A program made the translations under genes and the position numbers. Source: Kurthia sibirica (GTDB lineage: Bacteria > Bacillota > Bacilli > Bacillales_A > Planococcaceae). From it: DNA of 61,944 bases. Numbering within the stretch: position 1 is the first letter of the stretch; every line of letters starts with the position of its first letter. This document shows, one piece after another, positions 19,664 to 29,415 of the stretch. The DNA lies in the NCBI RefSeq assembly GCF_003143975.1, contig NZ_QFVR01000021.1, positions 1 to 61,944 on the forward strand. Reading direction: 5' to 3'. The notes below the pieces were generated by a model. The model saw nothing but the letters and a program-made list of their open reading frames with translations. It did not search any database and was not told where the DNA came from.

Positions 19664-20026
19664 ATGATACGAGGAATGAGAGGTGCAACGACAATCACAT
19701 CAAATGATGGGGAGTTAGTTGCGACGGCTACAACACAATTATTAGCAGAAATAATCGCACGTAATAATATTACAGCAGATCGCGTATCCTCTGTAATTAT
19801 TACAACCACACCGGATATTACATCGGCATTTCCAGCTAAATCTGTTCGTACTTATGAGGGGTGGAATTATGTCCCTGTCATGTGTATGCATGAAATGAAT
19901 GTGACAAATGCACTGCCATTATGTATTCGTTTATTGGTGAATGTTGAAACATCTGTAAAGCAGCAAGAAATTGTTCATGTTTATCTACATGAGGCGATGA
20001 AATTACGACCTGATTTAATTAAATAA
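19664..20026 (+). CDS. aroH: Chorismate mutase, AroH type
   Basis: Converts chorismate to prephenate. 120 residues, the trimeric monofunctional class typical of Bacillus. MIRGMRGATTI at the N-terminus and the TPDITSAFPAKSVR and VPVMCMHEMNV segments hold the active-site Arg, Cys and Glu. GGAGGTGTC supports the ATG at 19664. In B. subtilis trpEDCFBA comes next; here hisC follows after about 30 bases. Confidence 0.95.
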   Translation: MIRGMRGATTITSNDGELVATATTQLLAEIIARNNITADRVSSVIITTTPDITSAFPAKSVRTYEGWNYVPVMCMHEMNVTNALPLCIRLLVNVETSVKQQEIVHVYLHEAMKLRPDLIK

Positions 20027-20056
20027 TACATGCAAGAAGGAAGAGGCGACTGTAGG

Positions 20057-21157
20057 ATGAAGTGGAAAGAATCAGTAAAAGGATTAAAGGCATATCAGCC
20101 TGGAAAATCAATCGACGCGGTTAAAAAAGAATTCGGTTTGGATGAAATTGTGAAGCTTGCTTCCAATGAAAATCCATTAGGTTGTTCGCCAAAAGTTACG
20201 GCTTATTTACAGCAGTTAACGACAAATTTTGCATTGTATCCTGATGGCTATGCAACAGCTATGCGCGAAGCAACAGCAAAACATCTTGGTGTGGAAAACA
20301 ACGAATTAATCTTTGGTAACGGTTCAGATGAACTGATTAGCATCATCACGCGCGCTTTACTACAGCCAGGTACGAATACTGTCATGGCTACACCAACCTT
20401 CTCACAATATAAATTAAATGCGATGATCGAAGGTGCAGAAGTACGTGAAATTCCATTAAAAGAACGCGCACATGATTTGGATGCGATGCTTGCAGCAATT
20501 GATGAGCATACAGCGGTCCTCTGGATTTGTAGTCCAAATAATCCAACTGGTGGAATCGTAGAGGATGCGCCATTACAACAGTTTCTAGCACAGGTACCAA
20601 GCGATATTTTAGTAGTATTAGATGAAGCTTATTTTGAATATATTTCACATGATCAACATGTCGATACAATATCATTATTAAAAGAATATAATAATATTAT
20701 TATTTTAAGAACATTTTCTAAAGCATACGGTCTTGCTGCGTTCCGCGTAGGTTATGGAATTGCAAATGCTGATTTGATTGCAAAATTAGATCCAGTTCGT
20801 GGGCCTTTTAACAATACGGTATTAAGCCAAAGTATCATACCCGTTGCTTTAGCAGATCAACAGTATCTTGCTAAATGTCGTGAGGTAAACGCGCAGGGAA
20901 AAAAACAATACATCGACTTCTGTCAAAAACATCACTTGGATTTTTACCCAAGTGACACAAACTTTATTTTATTTGAAGTGAAAATGGACAGCGATCTCGT
21001 ATTCCAAGAATTAATGTCACGCGGTTATATTATTCGTAGCGGTAATGCATTAGGTGTTCCTTCGTATATTCGTGTCACAATTGGGACAGAGCAACAAAAC
21101 ACAGGCTTACTCGCACAGCTTGAAGCAGTCATGACAACATATGGAGTATTCGTTTGA
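20057..21157 (+). CDS. hisC: Histidinol-phosphate aminotransferase
   Basis: PLP enzyme of class I/II; in Bacillus this gene serves both histidine and aromatic amino-acid synthesis. 366 residues. SNENPLG, the CSPNNPTGG motif, LDEAYFEY and the PLP lysine in RTFSKAYGLAAFRVGY are present. The ATG at 20057 gives the normal N-terminus; AGAGG lies 11 bases upstream. It overlaps tyrA by four bases. Confidence 0.93.
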   Translation: MKWKESVKGLKAYQPGKSIDAVKKEFGLDEIVKLASNENPLGCSPKVTAYLQQLTTNFALYPDGYATAMREATAKHLGVENNELIFGNGSDELISIITRALLQPGTNTVMATPTFSQYKLNAMIEGAEVREIPLKERAHDLDAMLAAIDEHTAVLWICSPNNPTGGIVEDAPLQQFLAQVPSDILVVLDEAYFEYISHDQHVDTISLLKEYNNIIILRTFSKAYGLAAFRVGYGIANADLIAKLDPVRGPFNNTVLSQSIIPVALADQQYLAKCREVNAQGKKQYIDFCQKHHLDFYPSDTNFILFEVKMDSDLVFQELMSRGYIIRSGNALGVPSYIRVTIGTEQQNTGLLAQLEAVMTTYGVFV

Positions 21158-22251
21158 AAAATCGAGTACTCGTTGTCGGACTTGGTTTAATTGGAGGGTC
21201 TATTGCACTTGCACTTCAAAAATCACCTGACAACGAAATAATCGGCTTTGATGCCAACGCCGATACTTTACAAAGTGCGAAAGTGTTAGGGGTAATTCAT
21301 GAAGTTGCGAGCTCTCCCGGGGACATCATGCCGACAATTGACATCGTTATTTTTGCAACGCCGGTCAACGCGACGCTTCAATGGATGGACCAATTAAAAA
21401 CATGGATTACAAAACCATCACTTATTGTTACTGATACAGGAAGCACGAAAAAACTCATAATGGATAAAGCATTGGAACTGAAGGAATGGGGGATTACCTT
21501 CATAGGTGGTCATCCGATGGCTGGTTCTCATAAAAGTGGCGTATTAGCAGCAAAACCTATTCTTTTTGAGAATGCGTATTATATGCTAACACCGTTACAA
21601 GGGACATCGTTACAACCAGTTGAAGAGTTGAAAAAACTTCTACAATTAACGAGTGCAAAATTGATGGTTATTGATGCCGTAGAGCATGATCAAATGACGT
21701 CAGTTGTTAGTCACTTTCCCCATATCGTGGCAGCATCCCTCGTGCATCAGCTAGCCAATGAAAATGAGGACCATCCATTTACCAAACGTTTAGCAGCAGG
21801 CGGTTTTCGAGATATTACACGAATTGCTAGTTCAAATCCGACCATGTGGACAGATATTACGATGCAAAATCGTCAGCAAATTACGCAACAATTAGAAAAT
21901 TGGCAGGTAGAAATGATGCGTGTAAAAAAAATAGTACAAACAGGTACTAAAGAAGATATTCAACAATTTTTTGCGCAAGCGAAAAGTTATAGAGATGAAT
22001 TACCTTCAACTTCTGGTGCATTATTTACAACATATGATTTATATATTGATGTACCTGATTATCCTGGTAGTATTGCTGAAATTACAGGTTACTTTGCTGA
22101 AGAACAAATTAGTATTACCAATATTCGTATCGTAGAGACACGCGAGGATATTTTTGGTATTCTTGTCGTCAGTTTCACTTCAATTGGCGATCGTCAACGA
22201 GCTGCTGAATGTATCCGCAGTCGTAGTCCCTACGAATTTTATATTTCATAA
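21154..22251 (+). CDS. tyrA: Prephenate dehydrogenase
   Basis: Makes 4-hydroxyphenylpyruvate for tyrosine synthesis using NAD. 365 residues: the Rossmann GLGLIGGSIALAL at the N-terminus, the TDTGSTKK and GGHPMAGSHKSG catalytic region near residues 90-130, and a C-terminal ACT domain (about 296-365) that probably senses an aromatic amino acid. The TTG start overlaps the hisC stop, with TGGAG upstream, so translation is likely coupled. Confidence 0.94.
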   Translation: MKNRVLVVGLGLIGGSIALALQKSPDNEIIGFDANADTLQSAKVLGVIHEVASSPGDIMPTIDIVIFATPVNATLQWMDQLKTWITKPSLIVTDTGSTKKLIMDKALELKEWGITFIGGHPMAGSHKSGVLAAKPILFENAYYMLTPLQGTSLQPVEELKKLLQLTSAKLMVIDAVEHDQMTSVVSHFPHIVAASLVHQLANENEDHPFTKRLAAGGFRDITRIASSNPTMWTDITMQNRQQITQQLENWQVEMMRVKKIVQTGTKEDIQQFFAQAKSYRDELPSTSGALFTTYDLYIDVPDYPGSIAEITGYFAEEQISITNIRIVETREDIFGILVVSFTSIGDRQRAAECIRSRSPYEFYIS

Positions 22252-22263
22252 GGAGTGAGTTGT

Positions 22264-23556
22264 ATGGTCAATAAATCGATTGCGTTACACAATAAAGTAT
22301 TAAAGGGTACGATTACTGTTCCCGGCGATAAATCGGTATCACATCGTTCAATTATGTTTGGTAGTATTGCGCGAGGAATCACAACGGTCAGTGGTTTTCT
22401 ACCTGGTGAAGATTGCTTACGTACGATTGAAGCGTTCAAACAACTGGGTGTTAACATCGAACAAAATGGCTCGAATATTCGAATAGAAAGTGATGGTATG
22501 GATGCTTGGAAGGAACCGGAAGATATTTTATACATGGGAAATTCAGGTACGACGACGCGTTTAATGTTAGGTTTATTGGCTGGTTCGAAAGTACATGCCG
22601 TGCTGAGTGGGGATGCTTCTATAGCAAAACGACCAATGAAACGTGTTATTTTACCATTGCGCGATATGAAGGCGCACATAACAGGGCGTCAAGATGGTCA
22701 ATTTGCGCCTTTAGCGGTAAAGGGTAGCGAGTTACAAGCTATTGACTACACGATGCCTGTAGCGAGCGCACAGGTCAAATCAGCCATACTATTAGCTGCT
22801 TTAAATGCTAACGGTACGACAGTTGTCCGGGAACAACATGCGACACGTAACCATACTGAATTAATGATGAAACAGTTTGGCGTCAACATCGATGTTGCTG
22901 ATTTAGTTATTTCACTACAGGGTGGACAAAAATTAACGAGTTGCCATGTGGAAGTGCCAGGAGATCTATCATCAGCTGCGTTTTTCCTTGTAGCAACAGC
23001 CATTGCTAAAAATAGTGAAGTAGTTCTTGAAAACGTAGGATTAAATTCCACACGCACAGGAATTCTTGATGTCCTTCAAGCGATGAATGCTGATATGACA
23101 ATTGAGCCATATGAAAGTGATGCTGTGGAAAAAGCGGGTAAAATAACCATACGTAGTTCTTCGCTACAAGGGACAGTAATTGGAGGCGATATCATACCAC
23201 GCCTTATCGATGAAATTCCAATTATTGCTTTATTAGCAACGCAAGCACATGGTACAACAATTATAAAAGATGCGGAAGAACTAAAAGTAAAAGAAACGAA
23301 TCGGATCGATGCCGTCGTTGATGAACTTAAAAAACTGGGTGCCACTATTACGGCAACCGAAGACGGTATGATTATTGAAGGACCTACAACATTAACTGGC
23401 GCAGCGTTACGCACGTATGGTGACCATCGTATTGGCATGATGAATGTTATTGCCTCATTGGTGACGACAGGGACCATTGTAATTGATGATGCTGATTGTA
23501 TTGCCGTATCATACCCCACTTTTTTTGAGGATATCGCAATATTAACAACAAAATAA
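22264..23556 (+). CDS. aroA: 3-Phosphoshikimate 1-carboxyvinyltransferase (EPSP synthase)
   Basis: Joins phosphoenolpyruvate to shikimate 3-phosphate (called aroE in B. subtilis). 430 residues. PGDKSVSHRSIMFG, GNSGTTTRLMLGLLAG, and KVKETNRIDAVVDELKKLG are the standard substrate-binding segments, and YGDHRIGMM lies near the C-terminus. AAGGAGTG precedes the ATG at 22264. Large open frames on the opposite strand are shadows. Confidence 0.96.
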   Translation: MVNKSIALHNKVLKGTITVPGDKSVSHRSIMFGSIARGITTVSGFLPGEDCLRTIEAFKQLGVNIEQNGSNIRIESDGMDAWKEPEDILYMGNSGTTTRLMLGLLAGSKVHAVLSGDASIAKRPMKRVILPLRDMKAHITGRQDGQFAPLAVKGSELQAIDYTMPVASAQVKSAILLAALNANGTTVVREQHATRNHTELMMKQFGVNIDVADLVISLQGGQKLTSCHVEVPGDLSSAAFFLVATAIAKNSEVVLENVGLNSTRTGILDVLQAMNADMTIEPYESDAVEKAGKITIRSSSLQGTVIGGDIIPRLIDEIPIIALLATQAHGTTIIKDAEELKVKETNRIDAVVDELKKLGATITATEDGMIIEGPTTLTGAALRTYGDHRIGMMNVIASLVTTGTIVIDDADCIAVSYPTFFEDIAILTTK

Positions 23557-24071
23557 TCTACAAATACTCGAGATAAAACAAACGAATCGCTATGTCAGCA
23601 ATAAATGCATGATCGGTTTGAGCAAGAAAAAATGATGCTTCTAGAAATAAAGTAAGTTGAAATCTAAATAAAATGAAAAACGTGTAGGATGTTGTACTGC
23701 ACTCCAATTAGTAGGTCTATCTAATTGGAGTGCAGTTTTTTCTATGTTACCAGTCATAACGCAAGAAAAATGATGAGCTGTTTGTAGGTACGTAGAAGAT
23801 AGAGCAAGCTTTATACAGCCAAATATTAACAAAACACACTATATTAAAGGATGCAATCTTCCTTGAAATCACAACTATTATTCGTATAGTTGCACAACCA
23901 ATCGCCCTTCAACTATATAAAATAATGAGTAAAATGCCTCGAAGTAATTTTGCACAGCCAACTATTTGACAACGAGCCATAATATATCGATTTTATAAGC
24001 GTTTTTTCTTGTTAAACGCTTATATGTCATGTAGCATTATGAATGAAATAATAAAAGAAATAGGTGGATGA
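23557..24071. other. Gene-free interval with possible IS end relic
   Basis: 515 bases without a credible gene. It contains the hairpin described at 23696 and, near 23945-23975, a sequence (CCAACTATTTGACAACGAGCC) resembling the right terminal repeat of the ISL3 elements in this window (for example 60785-60799). No transposase sequence is left next to it. Confidence 0.45.
23696..23743 (+). terminator. Strong hairpin terminator downstream of aroA
   Basis: A 15-bp perfect stem (ACTGCACTCCAATTA / TAATTGGAGTGCAGT) with an 11-base loop and a six-T tail. It lies 140 bases past the aroA stop and probably ends the aromatic operon. Confidence 0.88.
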
Positions 24072-25331
24072 ATGATGGATATCCAACAGAAGATGATTGA
24101 TGCGATTCAACAAGGTGATTTAGAGACAATCCATGCATTAATGGAAGAATTTAAATTAGCCGTTGATCCTGACATGCAATATGAAGTAGCAGGTTATTTT
24201 ACCAATCTTGGTTTTGTAAGTGAGGCGGCTGATTTGCTGGAACATTTACAATTTATATTCCCGGATGAAGTTCAAATAAAAATTGATCGTGCCACTTTAT
24301 TGATGGACGCGAACAATGAAGACGAAGCATTGAATATTTTTATGTCTATTCCAAAAGATGCTGAAGAATACCCACAAGTATTGCTAGCATTAGCGGACTA
24401 TTATCAAATGCAAGGTTTGTATGAAGTGGCTGAAAAGCATATTAATGAAGCAATCGATCTATTGCCAGATGAACCGCTGCTATTATTTGCGAAAGCAGAG
24501 TTATTGATGGAAATGGGACGTTTTTCGAGCGCAGCGAGATTATACGATACATTGTACAAAAAACAAGAAGAAATTGCAGGGATACGTCTAGTAGAACGTC
24601 TTGCTGAAGTGCATCGTGCGGGTGCATCGTATGAAGAAAGTTATCATCATTATTTAGAAGCATTAAAAGTAAATACGTCACCAGATTTACTGTTTGGTGC
24701 AGCATATAGCGCTTTCCAATTAGAAATGTTTGAAGCGTCTATTCGCCATGCAGAAGATCTTCGTGCTCTTGACCCAGATTATTTCGCAGGCTATTTACTA
24801 CTAGCACAAAGCTATGACATGCTTGAAGATATAAATAAAGCTTTAGAAGTTATTAAAGAGGGTATAAAACGAGATGAGTATGATAAAGAGTTGTATCTCT
24901 TCGCAGGGAAGATGGCCATTAAAAACAACTTACCTGAGGAAGCAGAGCAGCTTTTAAGAGAAGCGGTTGCACTGGATCCAGAATATATGGAGGCGGTGTT
25001 GACGTTGATCTCACTACTCTCACAAGACGAACGAGATGAAGAAGTTATCGAAATTATTGAGGGCCTACACCGAGATGATTTTGAATGGACTACTTTGTCG
25101 ACATTTGCAGCCGTAGCTTACGATCGTTTAGAAATTTTCGATAAGGCAAACGAACATTATGAACATGCTTTTGAAGATTATAAAGAGGATCCTGAGTTTC
25201 TTGAGAAATACGTCTATTTCTTAATTGAAGACGGCAAGCGTGATAAAGCTTCAACTGTGCTCAATATACTACAAAAATTACAACCAGACGAGCCACAATG
25301 GATTGACTTGCAACAAAGCTTCGACGCTTAG
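24072..25331 (+). CDS. ypiA: TPR-repeat protein YpiA
   Basis: 419 residues, acidic, soluble, composed almost wholly of tetratricopeptide-type helical pairs (for example VAEKHINEAIDLLPDEPLLLFAKAELLMEMGRF and KALEVIKEGIKRDEYDKELYLFAGKMA segments). A scaffold for protein contacts; the exact partner is unknown. The location between aroA and ypiB is conserved in Bacillales. TAGGTGG precedes two adjacent ATGs (24072, 24075). Confidence 0.88.
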   Translation: MMDIQQKMIDAIQQGDLETIHALMEEFKLAVDPDMQYEVAGYFTNLGFVSEAADLLEHLQFIFPDEVQIKIDRATLLMDANNEDEALNIFMSIPKDAEEYPQVLLALADYYQMQGLYEVAEKHINEAIDLLPDEPLLLFAKAELLMEMGRFSSAARLYDTLYKKQEEIAGIRLVERLAEVHRAGASYEESYHHYLEALKVNTSPDLLFGAAYSAFQLEMFEASIRHAEDLRALDPDYFAGYLLLAQSYDMLEDINKALEVIKEGIKRDEYDKELYLFAGKMAIKNNLPEEAEQLLREAVALDPEYMEAVLTLISLLSQDERDEEVIEIIEGLHRDDFEWTTLSTFAAVAYDRLEIFDKANEHYEHAFEDYKEDPEFLEKYVYFLIEDGKRDKASTVLNILQKLQPDEPQWIDLQQSFDA

Positions 25332-25387
25332 ACGATTTGCCCATTCAAGCGAGTGATTTAAACATTACTTACTAAAGGAGGGTTAAA

Positions 25388-25933
25388 ATGAAAACATCAG
25401 TAACAAATTTGGAAAAAAAGACATTTGTAAGGTGGTTTCTAAAGCGTTATGATATGAAGAGAAGAGAATGTGTGTGGATTTTAAATTATATCGTCGGTCA
25501 TGATGATCTTTTAGAACGAATTCACTTTGTAGAAGAAGCTCATTTTTGCCCTAGAGCAATGGTGATGTCGACTACTGACTCCTCTGGTATACCGTTTAGA
25601 TTTTATAAAGGAAATATTATGACTGCAGATGCAGAAAAATCTTTCCATGATTTGCGCCTTCACCCCGATGAAGATATGTATATCCAATTGAATTTTCCAA
25701 AACTCCCTCCAACACCGTCTTACTTAGCCGTTCTTGAAGACAATCCACATATTCCGAAATATTTACAGAGCAATGTGGAGGATCGAGAAGTGGCTGAACA
25801 ACTGTTGGAAGCAAGTATGCAGGAATTCCATGAAGAATTACTTATGAAGCAAATTGATACCGCGCTCGACACGGGCGATAAAGAACAATTTTTGATACTA
25901 TCGCAAAAACTGCAAGAAATTCAACGTAAATAA
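25388..25933 (+). CDS. ypiB: UPF0302 family protein YpiB
   Basis: 181 residues, soluble. The N-terminal block FVRWFLKRYDMKRRECVWILNY and the HFCPRAMVMST region are typical of YpiB. Function not established. In Bacillus it is cotranscribed with ypiF and the qcr genes. AAAGGAGGG precedes the ATG. Confidence 0.88.
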   Translation: MKTSVTNLEKKTFVRWFLKRYDMKRRECVWILNYIVGHDDLLERIHFVEEAHFCPRAMVMSTTDSSGIPFRFYKGNIMTADAEKSFHDLRLHPDEDMYIQLNFPKLPPTPSYLAVLEDNPHIPKYLQSNVEDREVAEQLLEASMQEFHEELLMKQIDTALDTGDKEQFLILSQKLQEIQRK

Positions 25934-26041
25934 TTCACTATAGAAAAGGGACTACCTCACAGTGAACAATCTATATTCTGGTAACGGAATGGATTGGACA
26001 TTAAGAGGCAGACCCTTTTATTTTAAAGGAGACTGGAAGAT

Positions 26042-26485
26042 ATGTACTGGAATGGAAAAGATATAGAGATTTTTACTGCGCAAAAGGAATTTATTGACAC
26101 AGCAATTGTACCATTAACTAAATTATCAGGAGCGCTTGACCAGATCAAACAAAGTGCTTCATCAGCAGAATTTCTCATGTCATTAACCGCATTTGTTGAA
26201 CAACAATTTAAAGGGCGTATTGTCATGTTACCACCGTTATTATATACGGCGGCAATGAATCAGGCTGATTTGTTGGAAAAAATCCATGAAGAATTACAAG
26301 TTGCAGGATTTAAATACATATTTTTCATGACAACAGATCACAGTTGGACTAGTTTAAATGATCTATACGATCTATTATGGTTGCCATCCATTCCCTTAGA
26401 ATCTATGGATCAAAAAATGAAACAAGCAGTACTTGGAGATCAATTGCGTCAAATCATCCCTATTTTATCGCAAAAATGGCGCTAG
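26042..26485 (+). CDS. ypiF: DUF2487 family protein YpiF
   Basis: 147 residues, no membrane segment. Recognised from the start MYWNGKDIEIF and the position between ypiB and qcrA. Function unknown. AAAGGAGA lies before the ATG. The 175-base gap to qcrA is wide enough for a separate qcr promoter. Confidence 0.8.
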   Translation: MYWNGKDIEIFTAQKEFIDTAIVPLTKLSGALDQIKQSASSAEFLMSLTAFVEQQFKGRIVMLPPLLYTAAMNQADLLEKIHEELQVAGFKYIFFMTTDHSWTSLNDLYDLLWLPSIPLESMDQKMKQAVLGDQLRQIIPILSQKWR

Positions 26486-26661
26486 AAAATACTGGTAAAT
26501 TAGGTATTTCTTTAAATGTTCACAAATTTATCCAAAAGTGTAAGTTGTATTGTTGAAATTCCATTTTTAATGAGATATCATTGAATTGTCCTAGTAATTA
26601 CTATTTTGTATAAGTTTACCCAATTTTGGGTCAGCCTTTTAAAGCTAGAGGGGGGAAAAGA

Positions 26662-27171
26662 ATGAGTAACAATCGCGTTTCAAGACGTCAATTTTTGAAC
26701 TACACTCTAACTGGAGTCGGTGGTTTTATGGCTGCCGGTATGTTAATGCCCATGGTTCGTTTTGCCGTTGATCCGGTGCTAGCAAAAAAAGGTGGCGGAG
26801 AATATGTCTTAACGGAGAAAAAAGTATCAGATTTAACAGAAAAACCCGAAAAAGTAGATTTTACTTATGAACAGGCAGATGCGTGGTACAAATCAGATGT
26901 TACGGACAATGCTTGGGTGTATAAAGATGGAGACAAAATTATTGCTATATCACCAGTATGTAAACATCTAGGGTGTACGGTGAACTGGGATGGCGATCCA
27001 GCACATCCCAATCAATTCTTCTGCCCATGCCATGCAGGACGCTACGAGAAAAATGGTAAAAATATTCCGAAAACACCACCACTAGGACCGCTAGATCAAT
27101 TCCAAGTAAAAGAAAAAGATGGTTTTCTAATGATTGGGAAAGTAATACCAAATACAATGGTTAAACAGTAA
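26662..27171 (+). CDS. qcrA: Menaquinol:cytochrome c reductase, Rieske iron-sulfur subunit
   Basis: 169 residues. Tat-type N-terminus (SRRQF) with one membrane anchor at about 15-35, then the Rieske domain. 2Fe-2S ligands are C100 and H102 in CKHLGC and C121 and H124 in CPCH; C105 and C123 can form the disulfide. Takes electrons from menaquinol and passes them to cytochrome c. GAGGGGGGA precedes the ATG at 26662. qcrB follows 14 bases later. Confidence 0.95.
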   Translation: MSNNRVSRRQFLNYTLTGVGGFMAAGMLMPMVRFAVDPVLAKKGGGEYVLTEKKVSDLTEKPEKVDFTYEQADAWYKSDVTDNAWVYKDGDKIIAISPVCKHLGCTVNWDGDPAHPNQFFCPCHAGRYEKNGKNIPKTPPLGPLDQFQVKEKDGFLMIGKVIPNTMVKQ

Positions 27172-27185
27172 GGGGGGAACATTAA

Positions 27186-27860
27186 ATGCTAAATAAACTC
27201 TATGATTGGATCGATGAGAGATTAGATATTACACCTATTTGGCGTGATATTGCCGACCACGAAGTTCCAGAGCATGTTAACCCCGCCCATCATTTTTCTG
27301 CATTCGTATATTGTTTTGGCGGTTTAACATTTTTCGTAACAGTGATTCAAATCCTTTCGGGGATGTTTTTAACGATGTATTATACACCAGATGTAGTCAA
27401 TGCTTGGAAGTCCGTTTATTATCTTCAAAATGAAGTAGGTGCCGGAGAAATTATCCGAGGTATGCACCACTGGGGTGCGTCACTCGTTATCGTTATGATG
27501 TTCCTTCATACTTTACGTGTATTTTTCACCGGTTCTTATAAAAAACCTCGTGAGCTTAACTGGATTGTCGGCGTATTGATCTTTGCGGTCATTTTAGGAT
27601 TAGGTTTTACGGGTTATTTATTACCATGGGATATGAAAGCGCTATTTGCCACGAAGGTTGGGATTGAAATTGCAGCCTCCGTACCAATAATTGGCGAAGC
27701 TATTAAAATATTATTGGCTGGGGATACAACTATTCTCGGTGCGCAGACATTGACACGATTCTTTGCGATTCATGTATTCTTCTTACCAGCTGCATTGCTT
27801 GGGTTGCTAGCAGCTCACTTTATCATGATTCGTAGACAAGGTATTTCAGGACCATTATAA
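27186..27860 (+). CDS. qcrB: Menaquinol:cytochrome c reductase, cytochrome b subunit
   Basis: 224 residues, the short cytochrome b6-like form of Gram-positive bacteria. Four transmembrane helices; the paired haem-ligating histidines lie in GMHHWGASLVIVMMFLHTLR (second helix) and FFAIHVFFLPAALLGLLAAH (fourth helix). The GFTGYLLPWDMKA loop belongs to the quinol site. Middle gene of qcrABC. Confidence 0.96.
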   Translation: MLNKLYDWIDERLDITPIWRDIADHEVPEHVNPAHHFSAFVYCFGGLTFFVTVIQILSGMFLTMYYTPDVVNAWKSVYYLQNEVGAGEIIRGMHHWGASLVIVMMFLHTLRVFFTGSYKKPRELNWIVGVLIFAVILGLGFTGYLLPWDMKALFATKVGIEIAASVPIIGEAIKILLAGDTTILGAQTLTRFFAIHVFFLPAALLGLLAAHFIMIRRQGISGPL

Positions 27861-27894
27861 GTGTCACTAATTATCTTCCAGAGGAGGCGACAAT

Positions 27895-28662
27895 ATGCAT
27901 AAAGGAAAAGGGATGAAATTTGTTGGGGACTCACGCGTTCAAGATAAAAAAGGGCAAAAAGTGTATCCACCTGACTATTCCGCGTACCCTGGTAAAAATG
28001 AACCTTTCTGGCCTGACTTCCTACTTAGGGAGTGGATGGTTGGTGCGGTTTTCTTAATCGGTTTCTTAGTATTAACGGTAGCACATCCTTCACCATTAGA
28101 AGGACAAGCGGATCCAACGAATACAGGATATATTCCACTTCCAGACTGGTACTTCTTATTCTTGTATCAGCTATTGAAGTATGAATTTGCTTCAGGTCCC
28201 TACAATATTATCGGTGCCATGGTCGTTCCAGGTATCGCATTCGGTGCTCTATTATTGGCACCATTCTTAGATAGAGGACCTGAGCGCAGAGCCTATAAAC
28301 GTCCATTACCAGTACTTTTCATGCTATTAGCATTAAGTGCAATGGTGTACTTAACTTGGGAATCAGTAGCTAATCATGACTGGGCAGCAGCTGAAAGACA
28401 AGGTAAAATCACATCAGATACTGCTTTTGATAAATCAGATCCAGGCTATGAAGTCTATGCCAAGCAATCTTGTATTGGTTGCCATGGTGACCAGTTACAA
28501 GGGGGAGCCGGTGTAGCATTTGATGGCTTAAAGCTAACGCCTGAACAAGTTGCAAAAGTAGCTAAAGAAGGCTATAAAACGATGCAACCTGGTGCTTTCA
28601 AAGGCTCTGATGAAGAGTTAAAAAAACTAGCGAATTTTATTGCTGAATACTCAAATAAATAA
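27895..28662 (+). CDS. qcrC: Menaquinol:cytochrome c reductase, cytochrome b/c subunit
   Basis: 255 residues. The N-terminal half resembles subunit IV of b6f complexes, with LPDWYFLFLYQLLKYEF (the PEWY-type quinol-site motif as PDWY). The C-terminal half is a class I cytochrome c with the haem site CIGCH near residue 193 and a distal Met in the YKTMQPGAF region. The fusion is the normal Bacillus arrangement. GAGGAGG precedes the ATG. Confidence 0.95.
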   Translation: MHKGKGMKFVGDSRVQDKKGQKVYPPDYSAYPGKNEPFWPDFLLREWMVGAVFLIGFLVLTVAHPSPLEGQADPTNTGYIPLPDWYFLFLYQLLKYEFASGPYNIIGAMVVPGIAFGALLLAPFLDRGPERRAYKRPLPVLFMLLALSAMVYLTWESVANHDWAAAERQGKITSDTAFDKSDPGYEVYAKQSCIGCHGDQLQGGAGVAFDGLKLTPEQVAKVAKEGYKTMQPGAFKGSDEELKKLANFIAEYSNK

Positions 28663-28704
28663 ATGATAGAAAGAGCCGCTTTAGGGGCTCTTTTTTCTAT
28701 CATT
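28663..28704 (+). terminator. Terminator after qcrC
   Basis: GATAGAAAGAGCC pairs with GGGCTCTTTTTTCTATC; the stem includes a T-rich arm so it may work in both directions. Confidence 0.82.
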
Positions 28705-28775
28705 TCAATTGTCACTTTAAATTTTTGGGTGAGACGATATAATATAGTAAATCATACAAAGGGGGATTCGAAACG

Positions 28776-29384
28776 ATGTGGTATTGGATTTGGCAAATAT
28801 TAACGAATAAATTATTTTTATTAGCTTTATTAGCAGTAAATATTTTTGGTACGATTTATGGATACATATGGTATGGAGATCAACTGGCAGAAACGAAACC
28901 CCTTTTTTATATATTTGTGCCAGATAGTCCGACAGCTACCCTATTTTTTTCACTCGCAATAATGGGTTGGTTATTAAATCAACATTGGCGTATATTTGAA
29001 GTATTAGCCCTTGTAACACTTGTGAAATATGGTCTATGGGCTGTAGTGATGAATTTATTGGCACTCAATGAACTGGGCACGATTGGCATAACAGGTTGGA
29101 TGCTTGTATGCAGTCATTTCCTCATGGCTGTACAGGGTGTATTATATTTACCGAAATACGATTTCAAAGTGATTCATATTATGATTGCAGCTATTTGGAC
29201 ACTACATAATGATGTCATTGACTATGTATTTGGGCAAATGCCACGCTACTCAATGTTATCTGACTATTACGCGGAAATAGGCTATTTTACATTTTGGATG
29301 TCTATATTATGTCTATTATTAGCTATTTACACTTGGCATAAAAAGCGTATGAGTTGCTCGAATTATCATTTCACCTTAAAATAA
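28776..29384 (+). CDS. ypjA: DUF1405 membrane protein YpjA
   Basis: 202 residues with about six transmembrane helices; the opening WYWIWQILTNKLFLLALLAVN and the YGYIWYGDQL segment are typical of YpjA. Function unknown. It follows qcrC in Bacillus too. In Bacillus ypjB comes next; here a YugP-type peptidase gene takes its place. Confidence 0.85.
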   Translation: MWYWIWQILTNKLFLLALLAVNIFGTIYGYIWYGDQLAETKPLFYIFVPDSPTATLFFSLAIMGWLLNQHWRIFEVLALVTLVKYGLWAVVMNLLALNELGTIGITGWMLVCSHFLMAVQGVLYLPKYDFKVIHIMIAAIWTLHNDVIDYVFGQMPRYSMLSDYYAEIGYFTFWMSILCLLLAIYTWHKKRMSCSNYHFTLK

Positions 29385-29415
29385 AACTACGTACAAAAGT
29401 AGGAGGATGGTTAGA

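Noticed and set aside
22239-23519. Long open frames on the reverse strand opposite aroA (146, 103 and 147 codons)
   Set aside because: They lie wholly antisense to a clear EPSP synthase gene, have no ribosome binding site and no recognisable protein pattern; they follow from the codon use of aroA.
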